Shown: positions 39,975-49,780 of the stretch, piece after piece
How positions within the stretch are numbered: the stretch's first letter is position 1
Layout of the letters: each line of letters opens with the position of its first letter
DNA from: Nitzschia sp. pyKryTriq1
Taxonomy: Eukaryota; Bacillariophyta; Bacillariophyceae; Bacillariales; Bacillariaceae
Reading direction: 5' to 3'
NCBI GenBank assembly: GCA_956465555.1
Contig: OY101116.1
Location: 2,728,001-2,792,000, forward strand
DNA length: 64,000 nucleotides
Notes under the pieces: generated by a model
The model's database searches: none
Told to the model about the DNA's origin: nothing
The model's input: only the letters and a program-made list of their open reading frames with translations
Translations under genes and position numbers: made by a program

Positions 39975-40599
39975 TTAAGGATTGGAATCGTCGACACGAG
40001 GAGGGACGTAGACGATCATTCCATCCATAGCTTTTGTAAGCTTGACCATGGAGGCTAGACGACTTTCTGGGAAAATCTCATCGAAGTCCCAGTAATCCTC
40101 GATCATCCGTTCTTCCGCACGCGTTACTGGAGTCGCAGTGTCGACTCCAGGTCCGCTCAAGACGACGTGATCGTATCCAGAAGTTGGCCCATCTCCAAAG
40201 ACAGGCTCTGTCCACCTCTCGCTATGGACCACCTCCGCAATTCCGCATTCAGTCATTGGTCCAAGCTCGACTTGATTGGTTTCACAGGCTTCGTACAAAC
40301 TAGTCCCTTGAGATAATAATATGGTAGGGCGAAGGCGTAGGATGCTGAGGGTGAGTGACGCGGAAAGTCGGATGTAGCCACGCCAACGCTCGTCAGAACA
40401 AAAGTATAAGCTTACCAACCATAGCAGGGATCTTCCTTCTGGCACCACTTGGGTCGACAATCGTCAGATTAATTAGTTTGTCGAAAACGCTTGGCGCAAC
40501 ATCGGTAGGGTCGGGAGAGGCTGCGGCACCGAAGGCTCGTGCTGCCAACTTGGGGACCTGCTGACCCAGAAGCTTCTTTGAGACCAATCGGAGAGCCAT
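39975..40599 (-). CDS. Ferredoxin-fold protein lacking Fe-S ligands, complex I (C1-FDX/NDUFX-like) candidate
   Basis: 171 residues from exons 40599..40416 and 40306..39975. The 109-bp intron starts GTAAGC and ends ATCTCAAG, giving IPAMVG-TSLYEACETN. The N-terminus (MALRLVSKKLLGQQVPKLAARAF) is a classic mitochondrial presequence. The core follows adrenodoxin-type [2Fe-2S] ferredoxins: INLTIVDPSGARRKIPAMVG, then TSLYEACETNQVEL, and near the end RAEERMIEDYWDFDEIFPES followed by RLASMVKLTKAMDGMIVYVP. The CxxxxxCxxC cluster loop is absent (only Cys82 remains) and the fourth ligand Cys is replaced in SRLASMV. Cluster-less ferredoxin-like subunits are known in mitochondrial complex I of plants, algae and ciliates (C1-FDX/NDUFX), where they bridge peripheral arm and carbonic-anhydrase domain. 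That is the favoured role. Confidence 0.72.
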
Positions 40600-41215
40600 C
40601 CTATTGTGTATTCTTGAATTTAAAATGGGATTATCTGGTTGAAATATTGAATCCGACAAAACACACGACGATGTGCCGATCGGACAGAGACAGAGATGCC
40701 CATCGTCACTTCGCATAGCGTGCAGTGAAGGTGGAGAGCGAGACGAGACAGCGCTCTCTCGCTGCTGCAACAACATGTTGTGTACTGCACCTGTAGACTC
40801 TACGGTACCGGTACTCGCACTACGTACCGCACCGGTATCCCCGGTACCAGTACACTCCCCGCGTACAACAAAACGGAAGCGATGAGAGCATGCAACAACA
40901 ACAACAACGAAGAAGAGGAGGGGGAGGAGGAGTCGTCGGGCCTACGCGCGGGTGGCAGAAATACGACTACTCCGACCTAAAAACCTTTGGATACGCTTCT
41001 TGTGGCGCAGGCGCCAACAAACCCTCAACTCCTCGGACACTGTAGACCGATGTTATAGTAGTGTTGGTGAAATAATTCGTTGGCCTATGCCCCTGATCGA
41101 TTTCGATCTGCGTAGCAAGATCGTCCTCTCTCGGGGATACCCTTGGGTACATCTCCTTGCCTCGTCCTTGTCAAGGTGTGAAGGGATGGCGGGCGGGTTT
41201 TTAAAGCTAATTAAT
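40600..41215. other. Intergenic region with GTAC island
   Basis: 616 bp. GTAC-rich island at about 40800-40865 (one exact GTACCGGTAC near 40806), then ACAACA and GAGGAG low-complexity runs to about 40940. No supported gene. Confidence 0.4.
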
Positions 41216-41679
41216 CTAGAAATCCTCCTTGAAGGTCGCCGATGACGTGGCGCCGAAGAGTTCGTCTACACCTGGAGCTTTTCCTACCCTGCGAGTGGGC
41301 GGGGTGAAGGTCCCTTCAATCGCATCGTCGGTGATGGTGAGAAAAGTCGCGAGGTGACCCAATCCAGTAACACCTACCAAGACGAAGCCCTCTTGGGTCT
41401 TCGCCAAGGTGATGTTATGGACGAATTTTACTTCCCCCTCGTTCAAGGCTACCAACATTGCGGCGTCTCCACCTGAGGCTGCCACCTCGAGCTTCATCGT
41501 TTCGGTTGTTGTGTTGTTCGTCCGGTCGAGATTGTCGAGTTGTTTCTCCGATTTCGCCTTCGCCCATGATCCGTCCTTTTGGATCCGCTCCTGGAGGAAA
41601 TCCCCCCACTTTGGGTTACTAGGTTGCGCCATTGAATGGTTTGAAAGTGGTTTTTAAAGCTAATTAATCTAGAAATCCG
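41196..41679. repeat. Perfect 30-bp direct repeat flanking a small gene
   Basis: Positions 41196-41225 and 41650-41679 are identical over 30 bp (core AAGCTAATTAATCTAGAAAT). Spacing 454 bp. The left copy contains the stop codon and last two codons of the minus-strand gene at 41216-41632; the right copy lies 18 bp upstream of its ATG. Confidence 0.9.
41216..41632 (-). CDS. Small protein of unknown function
   Basis: 138 residues, single exon, ATG at 41632. Begins MAQPSNPKWGDFLQERIQKD. A central region of alternating hydrophobic residues (AMLVALNEGEVKFVHNITLA, then GFVLVGVTGLGHLATFLTI) suggests a small beta-rich domain. The C-terminus is FGATSSATFKEDF. No Cys, no signal peptide, no membrane segment. 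I do not recognise the family. The gene is bounded on both sides by the same 30-bp sequence, so the whole unit may have been duplicated or moved. Good codon usage and an intact frame support a real gene. Confidence 0.6.
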   Translation of the reverse strand: MAQPSNPKWGDFLQERIQKDGSWAKAKSEKQLDNLDRTNNTTTETMKLEVAASGGDAAMLVALNEGEVKFVHNITLAKTQEGFVLVGVTGLGHLATFLTITDDAIEGTFTPPTRRVGKAPGVDELFGATSSATFKEDF

Positions 41680-41978
41680 AAGTTGGGAGTTGCGATACCG
41701 AGGTTGACTCGATGATCTTATGAGATCCATCGGTCGTCTCTCTTGGTATCGGTTTCAGGTTTGGGTGTTCGTTCGACTTCTTGTCTGTCCTTCGTTCGTT
41801 GGGGGTAGCCACTTCGCTTTCTCGTTGTATTTTATTGACTTCTATCTGACAATCGCAACAATGAACGATGCCATACAATACATTATTCGTACAGCGATCA
41901 ACCACTGGTGGGACCTTGGAGAAAGCACCATCACCACCAATATCATTACTTGTCACTTGGAAACAAGGTGGAATCGTT
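41633..41978. promoter_or_regulatory. Divergent promoter region
   Basis: 346 bp between the small minus-strand gene and the plastid FAD gene. Apart from the right copy of the 30-bp repeat (41650-41679) nothing specific is seen. Confidence 0.35.
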
Positions 41979-43874
41979 ATGAGCTTCGTTCTGATCATTG
42001 TGATTCTCGTGGGTTGCCTTTTCTGCTCGGATGCATTTCTCGGTCGACAGGGACAATTTTCGCGGACGAGAACTAATAATAATAATAATAATAATGTACA
42101 CGTTGTAATAGAAGCAGCGAAATCCAAAAAAGTTGTTGTTATTGGTGGCGGATGGGCTGGATTCAGTGCTGCAGACGCGCTCGCTACCAGCGATGAGCCG
42201 ATCCAGGTCGAGTTGTTGGACGCATCGCCAAGAGGTCCTGGAGGCTTGGCGGGGGGCTGGAGAACACCCAAGTTGAATCGACCCGTCGAAGCTGGACTGC
42301 ATGGATTCTGGCGAGAATATCGTAACACCTTTGCTGCTATCGAACGCATTGATTTATCGCTGGATGATGTTCTGACCCCTTTCACTCCATCGATACTTGT
42401 ATCCAAATCTGGGCGGGTTGCAGTAGCCCCGGTGCTAGGAGATGGGAATACAACGTCTGCCAGTCCTGGGGACAATCAAATTATAAACAACTTTGATTTT
42501 TCGAATTCAAATGCTCTATTGTCGAAAGTGGCTGATTTGCTCCCACCCCCGCTTGACGTTGCCCTCTTGTCGGACTTCGATCAAGGAAATCGAAATCCCC
42601 TAACATTGGCCGACCGAGCTAGTGCCATAGGACTATTGGGGGCCTGGTGCGATTTCGAACAAGAGAACCCCGACTCGTGGAAGAAATACGACAAAATTTC
42701 GGCCGAAAACCTATTTCGATCTGTTGCCGGTATCACACCTCGACTTTACGACGAACTAGTATCTCCTCTACTACATGTCCTCCCCATGACACCAGGGTAC
42801 GATTGTTCGGCCGCAGCCGCGCTTTCTTGTTTCCACGTCTTTGCCTTGCAGGCTAGGGGAGCCTTTGATGTGCGGTGGTGTCGAGGCTCGATCTCGGAAA
42901 GAATTTTCAACCCATGGGCGGCCAAGCTTACCTCGGGTGGATCTGTGAATATTCGAGGGGCTTCAAAAGTGACTTCGATCGATGAAATTAGAGAAGAGGA
43001 CGGAGGACGAAAGTTCAGAGTCACTGTCAACGGGGAGGACTCCATTGCCTGCGATGCGATTGTGCTTGCTGTGGGTGGGACTGCTATGAAAAGGCTTCTT
43101 CCAAATTCACCACCACTTGCTAATTTACCAGACGCTGAAGGTTGGAAAAAGTTTAGAGGTGTCACATGCGTCGCGGTGAGACTATTTTTGCGACCAGAGA
43201 CCGATGGCACATCTGGCGGTCCAGGGATGATATCTTCAGTTGCAAAGGCCATGAAAGAATCTCCGGTGGTTGTATGTGGCCCGGCGATCGGTGACATTCC
43301 TCAGCTCTGTGAGGCTGGTTTCTGTATTTATGACTTGCAGAGACTTCAGGACGAATTTCAGCTGTCCAATTCAACCGAGACTGTTGCATTGGAAATTGAC
43401 TTCTTCCGAGCGGATGATCTAGCTGCGATTGACGATGACATGGAAATCGCCAAGATTGCCCTGAGGGCTGTCGCGGCTGCCCTGGAGATAGCACCGCTTG
43501 ACCCTGATTCCTCGATATTGGACTTATCGGTAGTGAGGGCTAGAGATGCCGTTTCACATTTCTGCGTCAACTCAGCATCTTGGTCACCAGACGTGCGATT
43601 GAGAAAAGGGATGTACATTTGTGGTGATTGGGTTGACAGACCGGGTCACGCGTCTTGGAGCACAGAAAAGTCGGTAGTTACGGCACGGCAAGCCGTTGGG
43701 GCGTTGGCTTCGGATTTTGGTATATCTTGCGAGACTGACGTTATTCCTGCCGCTAAGGACACTCCTCAGCTGTCAGCACTTCGCCAGATTGCTAGGTCTT
43801 TGCGCAGCCTGACCCCTTTCGAGATCATACCGCCAGCTCCGTGGGTTCTGTTCAAACAGCTCTCGGGTAAATAA
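41979..43874 (+). CDS. Plastid-targeted FAD-dependent amine oxidase / carotenoid desaturase-like oxidoreductase
   Basis: 631 residues from the ATG at 41979, chosen because it begins a signal peptide (MSFVLIIVILVGCLFCSDA) cleaved before Phe20 (A-FLGRQG). The diatom plastid motif is followed by a transit-like segment containing a seven-Asn run coded by an AAT microsatellite. The FAD-binding dinucleotide motif is VVVIGGGWAGFSAADAL (about 52-68), followed by PGGLAGGW, the motif that often marks the desaturase/amine-oxidase superfamily. The C-terminal FAD block is GMYICGDWVDRPGHASWSTE. Between them the fold continues with SPLLHVLPMTPGYDCSAAAA. It resembles zeta-carotene desaturase-like and plant plastid amine-oxidase-like proteins but is not a canonical PDS or ZDS. 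The substrate is unknown; pigment metabolism is a plausible setting. Confidence 0.75.
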   Translation: MSFVLIIVILVGCLFCSDAFLGRQGQFSRTRTNNNNNNNVHVVIEAAKSKKVVVIGGGWAGFSAADALATSDEPIQVELLDASPRGPGGLAGGWRTPKLNRPVEAGLHGFWREYRNTFAAIERIDLSLDDVLTPFTPSILVSKSGRVAVAPVLGDGNTTSASPGDNQIINNFDFSNSNALLSKVADLLPPPLDVALLSDFDQGNRNPLTLADRASAIGLLGAWCDFEQENPDSWKKYDKISAENLFRSVAGITPRLYDELVSPLLHVLPMTPGYDCSAAAALSCFHVFALQARGAFDVRWCRGSISERIFNPWAAKLTSGGSVNIRGASKVTSIDEIREEDGGRKFRVTVNGEDSIACDAIVLAVGGTAMKRLLPNSPPLANLPDAEGWKKFRGVTCVAVRLFLRPETDGTSGGPGMISSVAKAMKESPVVVCGPAIGDIPQLCEAGFCIYDLQRLQDEFQLSNSTETVALEIDFFRADDLAAIDDDMEIAKIALRAVAAALEIAPLDPDSSILDLSVVRARDAVSHFCVNSASWSPDVRLRKGMYICGDWVDRPGHASWSTEKSVVTARQAVGALASDFGISCETDVIPAAKDTPQLSALRQIARSLRSLTPFEIIPPAPWVLFKQLSGK

Positions 43875-44013
43875 TTATATTCGGGCCAGGCAAGTGACCC
43901 AAACTTGCTAAATCTAAAGCTGGTGATTAGTGAAATCTTACCACTAGTCTAGCTGGTAGACGAGAAGAATACCGTGAGATCAACCAACTCAAAGTTGCTA
44001 GGAAAAATCACAG

Positions 44014-47000
44014 CTATATCATGTCGACAATGATCATTTCAGCTTCCGACGCAAGGATCCCACTGAGATGTATCCGTTGCTGTGGGGAAGGTTCCAAGGG
44101 ATTGACTTGACCCTTCAAGATGGCTTGTTCGACAAAATACAGTTGTCGCATCGTGATCAATGCCTTTTCGTGACAAACATCCATGTAGGAGTCAAGTTTC
44201 GCTTTAATCCTGGGAACAAAGGAAATCCTGGTTCTATTCCGCCGCGCCCTCTTAGTTTTTGGAGGCAATGAATGACCTGTGTATCCATCCTCGATGAGCC
44301 GAGCAACTGAGCCATTCTGGAATACATGCTCCATCCTGGCGTCTACTCTCGATTGTGAAGTCACGACGGCTTCACCCAAAAATCGGTAGGATACCTTCCT
44401 CTTTAAAATTGGCAATGATGCAGCAACTGCCGGAGAGCCTGGAAGAGCCGGATCACTGACAGGTACCGCAAAATTGTCATCACTCATTTCCATATGTTTT
44501 GGTACGGGGGAGCCCACGGGATATGCTCTAGAAACCTCCGGGACGCTGGAAATCATACCATTCCCTGTGCAAGGCAATGCGGCGCCGCCAGTCTCATTCA
44601 CAACCGGTGTGAAATAGTGTTGGTGCAACCTCCAAAGTTCTCGCGAGCTGAATGGTAGTTGAGCCAGCTCGTTCAAATGCTGGATATTGGAGCACAGCCA
44701 TTCGACAATCCGTTGTTTCCGTGCAGGATCGGGCATTTCTGTTTTTCGCGGCGTCTCGTGTTCTGGTGGTGCGACAAACGACCGGGCCTGATGCGTTGGC
44801 ATGTATTCCTTGCTGTCACCATTGTCGCCGTTCATGCTCCCATTTCCTTCCTCTCCCTGTGATGTCCTCTGAGATGTCTCGGTCATGATTGCCTCGCCTG
44901 CCAGGGGCGACCCGAAAGATGGTTCGGTGGCCCCGTTCCACCGCCGAGAAAATACATCAACACCATTCGCGACGAGGTTTTCGTATGCCTTTTTGGCAAT
45001 CTCAACAACAAGAGATGCTTCGAGTGGACTTGGGCGACTAGCAATTGGATCTTTCTCGTTATCGCCCGGAAGAAAGCTCAGCGGATCAAGGTCTCGTTCC
45101 ATACCCGATTCAGCATCGTCTCCTTCGCCTCGATGCTTCTCATACATCACATGAATAAAATTCATCACCTGTTCGTTATTCCAATGCTTTAACGCCTCTG
45201 GGAAACCCAATGTTACGACGACAGCTGTTGAAATGATGGCAAAGTTTCGATGAAACATATAATGAGTAAAGCAGTTAGTACATCATCATCGTACGTAGTG
45301 GAAGTGACTGGTCCGCATACGCAATACTTACGACCAATATCGAATCCTGTCAGATTTCGAAGTGAAGTCTGACAATTCGAAACAGCACCAGCAGTAATGT
45401 GACGCTTTCCTTCATGATTGATGGAGCAGTGTACAAGGAAGATCGACTCCAGCGACTGGTTGTACGCTAAGGCGAAGGCCACAGCCTTGGCTGATGGAAC
45501 GTCAATAGCATTTCCCGAGAGGGAAAGTGACTGTATCTGGTCGGTGTCAGCTACGGACTTAATTAAAATATTGAGGCCGGCAGCTTTGATTGTGTTGAAG
45601 CCAACGTCCAGAATCCGTAGTGCTTTTAGTGCGGGTAGGATGGCTGCCACTTGATGGGCACCACGATCTCCAATCTCATTGTTATCCAGCTTTAGTTCTT
45701 TGAGTGTTGTGGATCCCCACACGGCATTCGTCAATGCTTCCAGTCCCTTATGCGTCATGTTGTTGAAGGATAACTGTATCGATTCCATCGGCAATCTCGC
45801 CTTGTTCTTTCGGATGCTGGACGCCAGCACGCATATCTCATCATCTCCCATATCACAGTTCGGGAATGAAATCACTCGCAAAGAAGACGTTCTTTCCAGT
45901 AGTCCCGCTACAGCCTGACAACCCATGGGGCCCATCCCGGTGCCACCCAGGAAAAGTTGTTGCATGCCTTCAAACATCGCCTTGGGTCTTGGAGACTTGA
46001 ACAGGGTACGATCTACCTCCAGATCCTCCTCCGTATCGTCATCCTCTGGACACGGCTCTCCTTTTCTTCGCAGTTCATCCTCCAGAATAGCCTCAGTAAT
46101 CGCTCGCACTCCATCCGCTCCTATCCGATTGCCAGTCACGTACAGTTTTTGTAGGCGACTTCCTTGACGAATAAAGTCTGCCATCGCCAACGCCCCCTCC
46201 TCGCTAATCAAGTTTCCAGCTAGGTATAGGGTGTGCAGCGTTCCGCCATTGTATGTTTTCGCTGCCTGTCTCATTGCCAACGACAGAGCCTTGGCGCCTT
46301 CATCTCCAAAATTGTTAAAACCCAAGTCGAGCAGCCCCAGGGATTTGTGCAGTGCAATGCCCGCCGCCAGAGTCGCTACTCCGTGATCCCCCAGATTGTT
46401 GTACCCCAACTTCAAAACAGTCAAGTTTGCGTTCTGTGACAAGGCCATCTTGACCAATCGAGCATCCGACGCTTGTAACCCGCGTTGTGATAAGTCAATC
46501 TAGTAGTAGCGTAGTATCAACATCAGCAGCAGAACGTAACAAAATAAAAAGAGCAAGCGGTAAGCAAACGCAACACATCACTTTTCACGTCACTCAGTCA
46601 GTCAGTCACAAGCACCCATCACTTCTCTCTCTAGCGCGAGGGACCTTCACAACCCTGTTTTCACTACCTGAGACGACCCTTCTTGCTTCTTGCATTTGCT
46701 GTACTGTCTGTATACCCTACTGTACGTTTTTCTTTCTTACCTGTGCCAAGGAATGTCGCAACAGAGCTTCCGAGAGACGCTGCAGAACGCTTTCGCGAGA
46801 GGTTCGACTCGTGTTGTACTCCTCGCGCGACATGGAAATCATAGTGGGCCCATCATCATTATCTTTGTTATTAGTAGTGCCTGGACGGATAATACTCTGA
46901 GGAGGAGCTTCGCTGGTGGATAGCAATGCCCTGTTCGGAGTCGTGGTCACCGGGGTGGCGGTGGTAGTGGTGTCTATCAACTCCATCATGGTGATATCCT

Positions 47001-47034
47001 CCTCCTCGGGTGGATCATTCGGCGGGCCCGCCAT
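44014..47034 (-). CDS. RNI-type leucine-rich-repeat protein with unique C-terminal half
   Basis: 890 residues from three exons: 47034..46741, 46499..45332 and 45224..44014. Introns: 241 bp (GTAAGA...CTACTAG) and 107 bp (GTAAGT...CAACAG); both joins keep frame (RHSLAQ-IDLSQRGLQ and GFDIG-PVVVTLGFPE). The N-terminus (1 to about 95) is acidic/Thr-rich. About 99-380 consist of ribonuclease-inhibitor-type LRRs, such as LTVLKLGYNNLGDHGVATLA and LKELKLDNNEIGDRGAHQVA, with an acidic insertion (PCPEDDDTEEDLEVD). After the splice comes LGFPEALKHWNNEQVMNFIH, a segment I associate with diatom LRR proteins, and a long disordered C-terminal half with a basic KTKRARRNRTR patch (possible nuclear signal). No membrane segment. 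Role unknown; LRRs suggest protein binding. Confidence 0.75.
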
Positions 47035-47571
47035 TCAGTTGTTGTCGTCGGCCCAACCTGCTTGTAAACGTGGGGCTGGAGAAGAAATTTTCGGGTAATA
47101 ATAGTGTATTTGAATGAATGTGGGTGGCTTACTTGCCAAGCTTCGGTAGAGCTTCTTCTTGTATTAGGTGTGGTACGAGCGTTTGCTGATTGCTGCCGAC
47201 TACAACAACGCCATTGCGAGTTGCGAGCAGAGCGAAAACACACGGCGCAAAAGGAACAAGAGGCCTCGTGTACGGTGGTACTGGTACCGTAGGTGGTACA
47301 GTACTTCTGCCACACCAGTACCGTACAATAATAACCGCAAGGTACGAAGTACGAGCGAGAAGTCCTATCATGCTTACTGTACCAGTACCAGGTAGTTTGC
47401 CGGCACAACTACTACACATGCGCGGAAAGTCCCTAACTATCAAAATTCACGTAGAATCATTACTACTCGGCCTGCAACCTGCGGTACTTTCGGGATTTCT
47501 TGGGTTCACGAAAACTGCAGAACATGCCGGCGCATAAAATAACAGATACTGAACGGACAGTACGACATGGA

Positions 47572-47718
47572 ATTCCGAATCCCAATTCGGAATTCCATTT
47601 TGGATATTGGAATTCCATTTTGGAAATTGGAATTCCATTTTCCATTTTGGAATTCCATTTTGGAAATTGGAATTCCATTTTCCATTTTGGAATTCCAAAA
47701 TGGAATTTGGAATTCCAA
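47572..47718 (+). repeat. GGAATTCC minisatellite, left arm
   Basis: Tandem units of 15-21 bp built on the palindrome GGAATTCC separated by CATTTTGGAAATT or CATTTTCCATTTT spacers. Because the core is self-complementary, both strands read as the same peptide-like pattern. Confidence 0.85.
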
Positions 47719-48330
47719 AAGGGGGCGAGTGCCGACTAAGGGGTCGCTCCCGCCACTCCAGTCAAGCGACAGTAAATCACAGCGCTACGGATCCGTTGGA
47801 AGCGCGCTATTTTAAAAGGTGTTTCTGCTATTTCACAACGCGCGTGCCACAATTAATACGTCAGCAAATAACGATATTGCGTGATATAAAAAATAAAATT
47901 ACACAGCGATTTCGATTTCTCGTGATCATCATCTAATCTCTTATTCTACAGTATTACTGTTCTCTTACGATACTACTCGCTCATACATGTAAGTTTTAAC
48001 GTCCAACATACAACTACTGTAGAGTACTGTATTCAAACTACCGTAGAGTACTGTATTCAAACGCTACGAGTACTCGTTGTACAGTCCTGTAGTTGTACCG
48101 GTACCGGTACGCACAACAATCAAAATAGGCCGGCGACCATGGGATTATTTTTCATGCGCGGCCGGCGCGAGAAGAAGCGCCAGTGCGCTTGAGAATACTT
48201 GTACCGGTACCTGGTACTGTACGAGTACCGGTACCGTAGTTGTACAGGGCAGTTGGGTATGCTTCTCTGGTACAGGGCGCAGCGGGGGGCGTTCGTTGCG
48301 AACCGCTCACCCCCTTAGGCAAATAAAACT

Positions 48331-48482
48331 TGGAATTCCAAAATGGAAAATGGAATTCCAATTTCCAAAATGGAATTCCAAAATGGAATTTGGAATTCCA
48401 ATTTCCATTTTGGAATTCCAAAATAGAAATTGGAATTCCAATTTCCAAAATGGAATTCCAAAATGGAATTTGGAATTCCAAG
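48331..48482 (-). repeat. GGAATTCC minisatellite, right arm (inverted)
   Basis: Inverted counterpart of the left arm, with a 57-bp perfect inverted match (48330-48386 to 47642-47698) and further imperfect units out to 48482. Confidence 0.85.
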
Positions 48483-49780
48483 GGCTTATGTATTTAAATT
48501 GACACTTAGGATTTTCGGGTTCAACGGTTCGCTGCAATTCTGCCGATAGCCGGAGAAATCCCGAAATTACCGCAGGTTGCTGTAGAAAGATTCTTCTCCT
48601 TCTCGCGAAACGCGCCCTACGAGTACAGGTACTTTTACGGTACTGGTACCACGAATGCCTCCAAGTGTTCGTTCGCCTCTTGTGGGAAAATTAAGAAGAT
48701 GCGGAATAGCGACATTTCCGTGGTGTTCATCCACGTCGACAGCAGCATCGCTCTGGCAACACGCGAAATTTGTCCCGGCGGACACACTTCCAGCTGCATT
48801 TCCGAAAATGAAAATTGCCCTTGTGGCGGAGGACAGTAGCCTACCGGTACCGGTAGCCTCTACCAATAGTACGAGTACTGTGCCGGTAATTACTGGTACT
48901 CCAGTACGAGTACAGCTGGCTACATAGGTAGCTGGCTTCTCTGAGAATTCTTATTTCATTGGCTGCCAAAAGGATTCTACTGTACCGTTAAAGTACATAC
49001 TATGGGTACAGTACGCACCCGGTACAGTACCTGGTACCACGCCCACGGCGGCCCTCTACTGGTGTTTACAGCAAATGTACGAGTACGCACAGGACGGACA
49101 CGACACGAGCTACTCTCTACTCTAGAGTCTAGTACTCTCTAGTAGAGTAGAGAGAGAGAGAGTAGAGCAGAGACTACTTGTACCGACATGGCACAAATAA
49201 AATACTGCCGTCAGTGCTTGTTGTACTGTACGAAGAATTGCAGCAGATGAAAATATGAATGATGATGTATGCTAACATTGGTGGAGTCTCTAGCTGGGGA
49301 TAGGCAGGAGCGATGCTCGGACTCTCTGCTAAAGTTCGGGTATTGTGGAAAAGCAGCTCTACTACTAGTAGTAGCGAAGAAGAGTACACAATCTAATTTA
49401 CAGTGCAAGGAAACGTAGCAACTACTCTAGAATACTACTAGTATCTTGAGAAGCGAGAAGAAGATAGAAGACATGGCTTGTGCCCGAGCAGCGATAGCTG
49501 CCACGTTGGACGGCGCGCAGTGGAATACAGTGATTAGACCTCTGACCTGTACCTCTGCTGTCCTCTCTCGATTAGTAGTCAGACTACCGATATGGATGGA
49601 AAGAGCTCCTACTACTAGTAGTCTAGAACTTTCCATATCGTCCTCCACTCTACTCTACTCTTCTTTGCGTGAAATGAAATCATAAGTGTATTTTTACCGG
49701 TAGTGTCTATGCGATTAATGCCACGGCCATCTTGCTGGTGAAAGATGGTTTCTTCTAGCAGCAATTGGACGGCTAGAGCA

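Larger units (their letters stand above)
47474..48580. mobile_element. Candidate inverted-repeat (foldback/MITE-like) element
   Basis: Outer inverted ends: 47474-47500 and the reverse complement of 48554-48580 agree at 26 of 27 bases. Inner arms: arrays of GGAATTCCATTTT/GGAAATT units at 47572-47718 and 48331-48482; 47642-47698 is the exact reverse complement of 48330-48386 (57 of 57). Between them about 630 bp of unrelated sequence without a transposase. Next to each arm a short AAGGGGG(C/T)GAG motif also recurs in inverted orientation. No target-site duplication was identified at the outer ends. Confidence 0.6.
47035..49780. other. 2.7-kb gene-poor, repeat-rich region
   Basis: No intact gene. 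Contents: GTAC islands (about 47275-47400, 48060-48250, 48620-48660, 48840-48915, 48985-49040), an inverted-repeat element (47474-48580), and CTCTACTAGAG-type patches (49110-49175, 49350-49445, 49605-49660). Long open frames in the 47570-48480 area come from the GGAATTCC repeat and are not proteins. Confidence 0.6.

Noticed and set aside
47447-47936. Long open frames with EFQNGKWNS-like repeated peptide on both strands
   Set aside because: They are readings of the palindromic GGAATTCC minisatellite; the same peptide appears on both strands and no codon bias or start context supports a gene.
48500-48600. Possible hAT-transposase dimerisation fragment on the plus strand (VAVERFFSFSRN-like)
   Set aside because: Only about ten residues resemble the hAT signature and the rest does not align; too weak to call.
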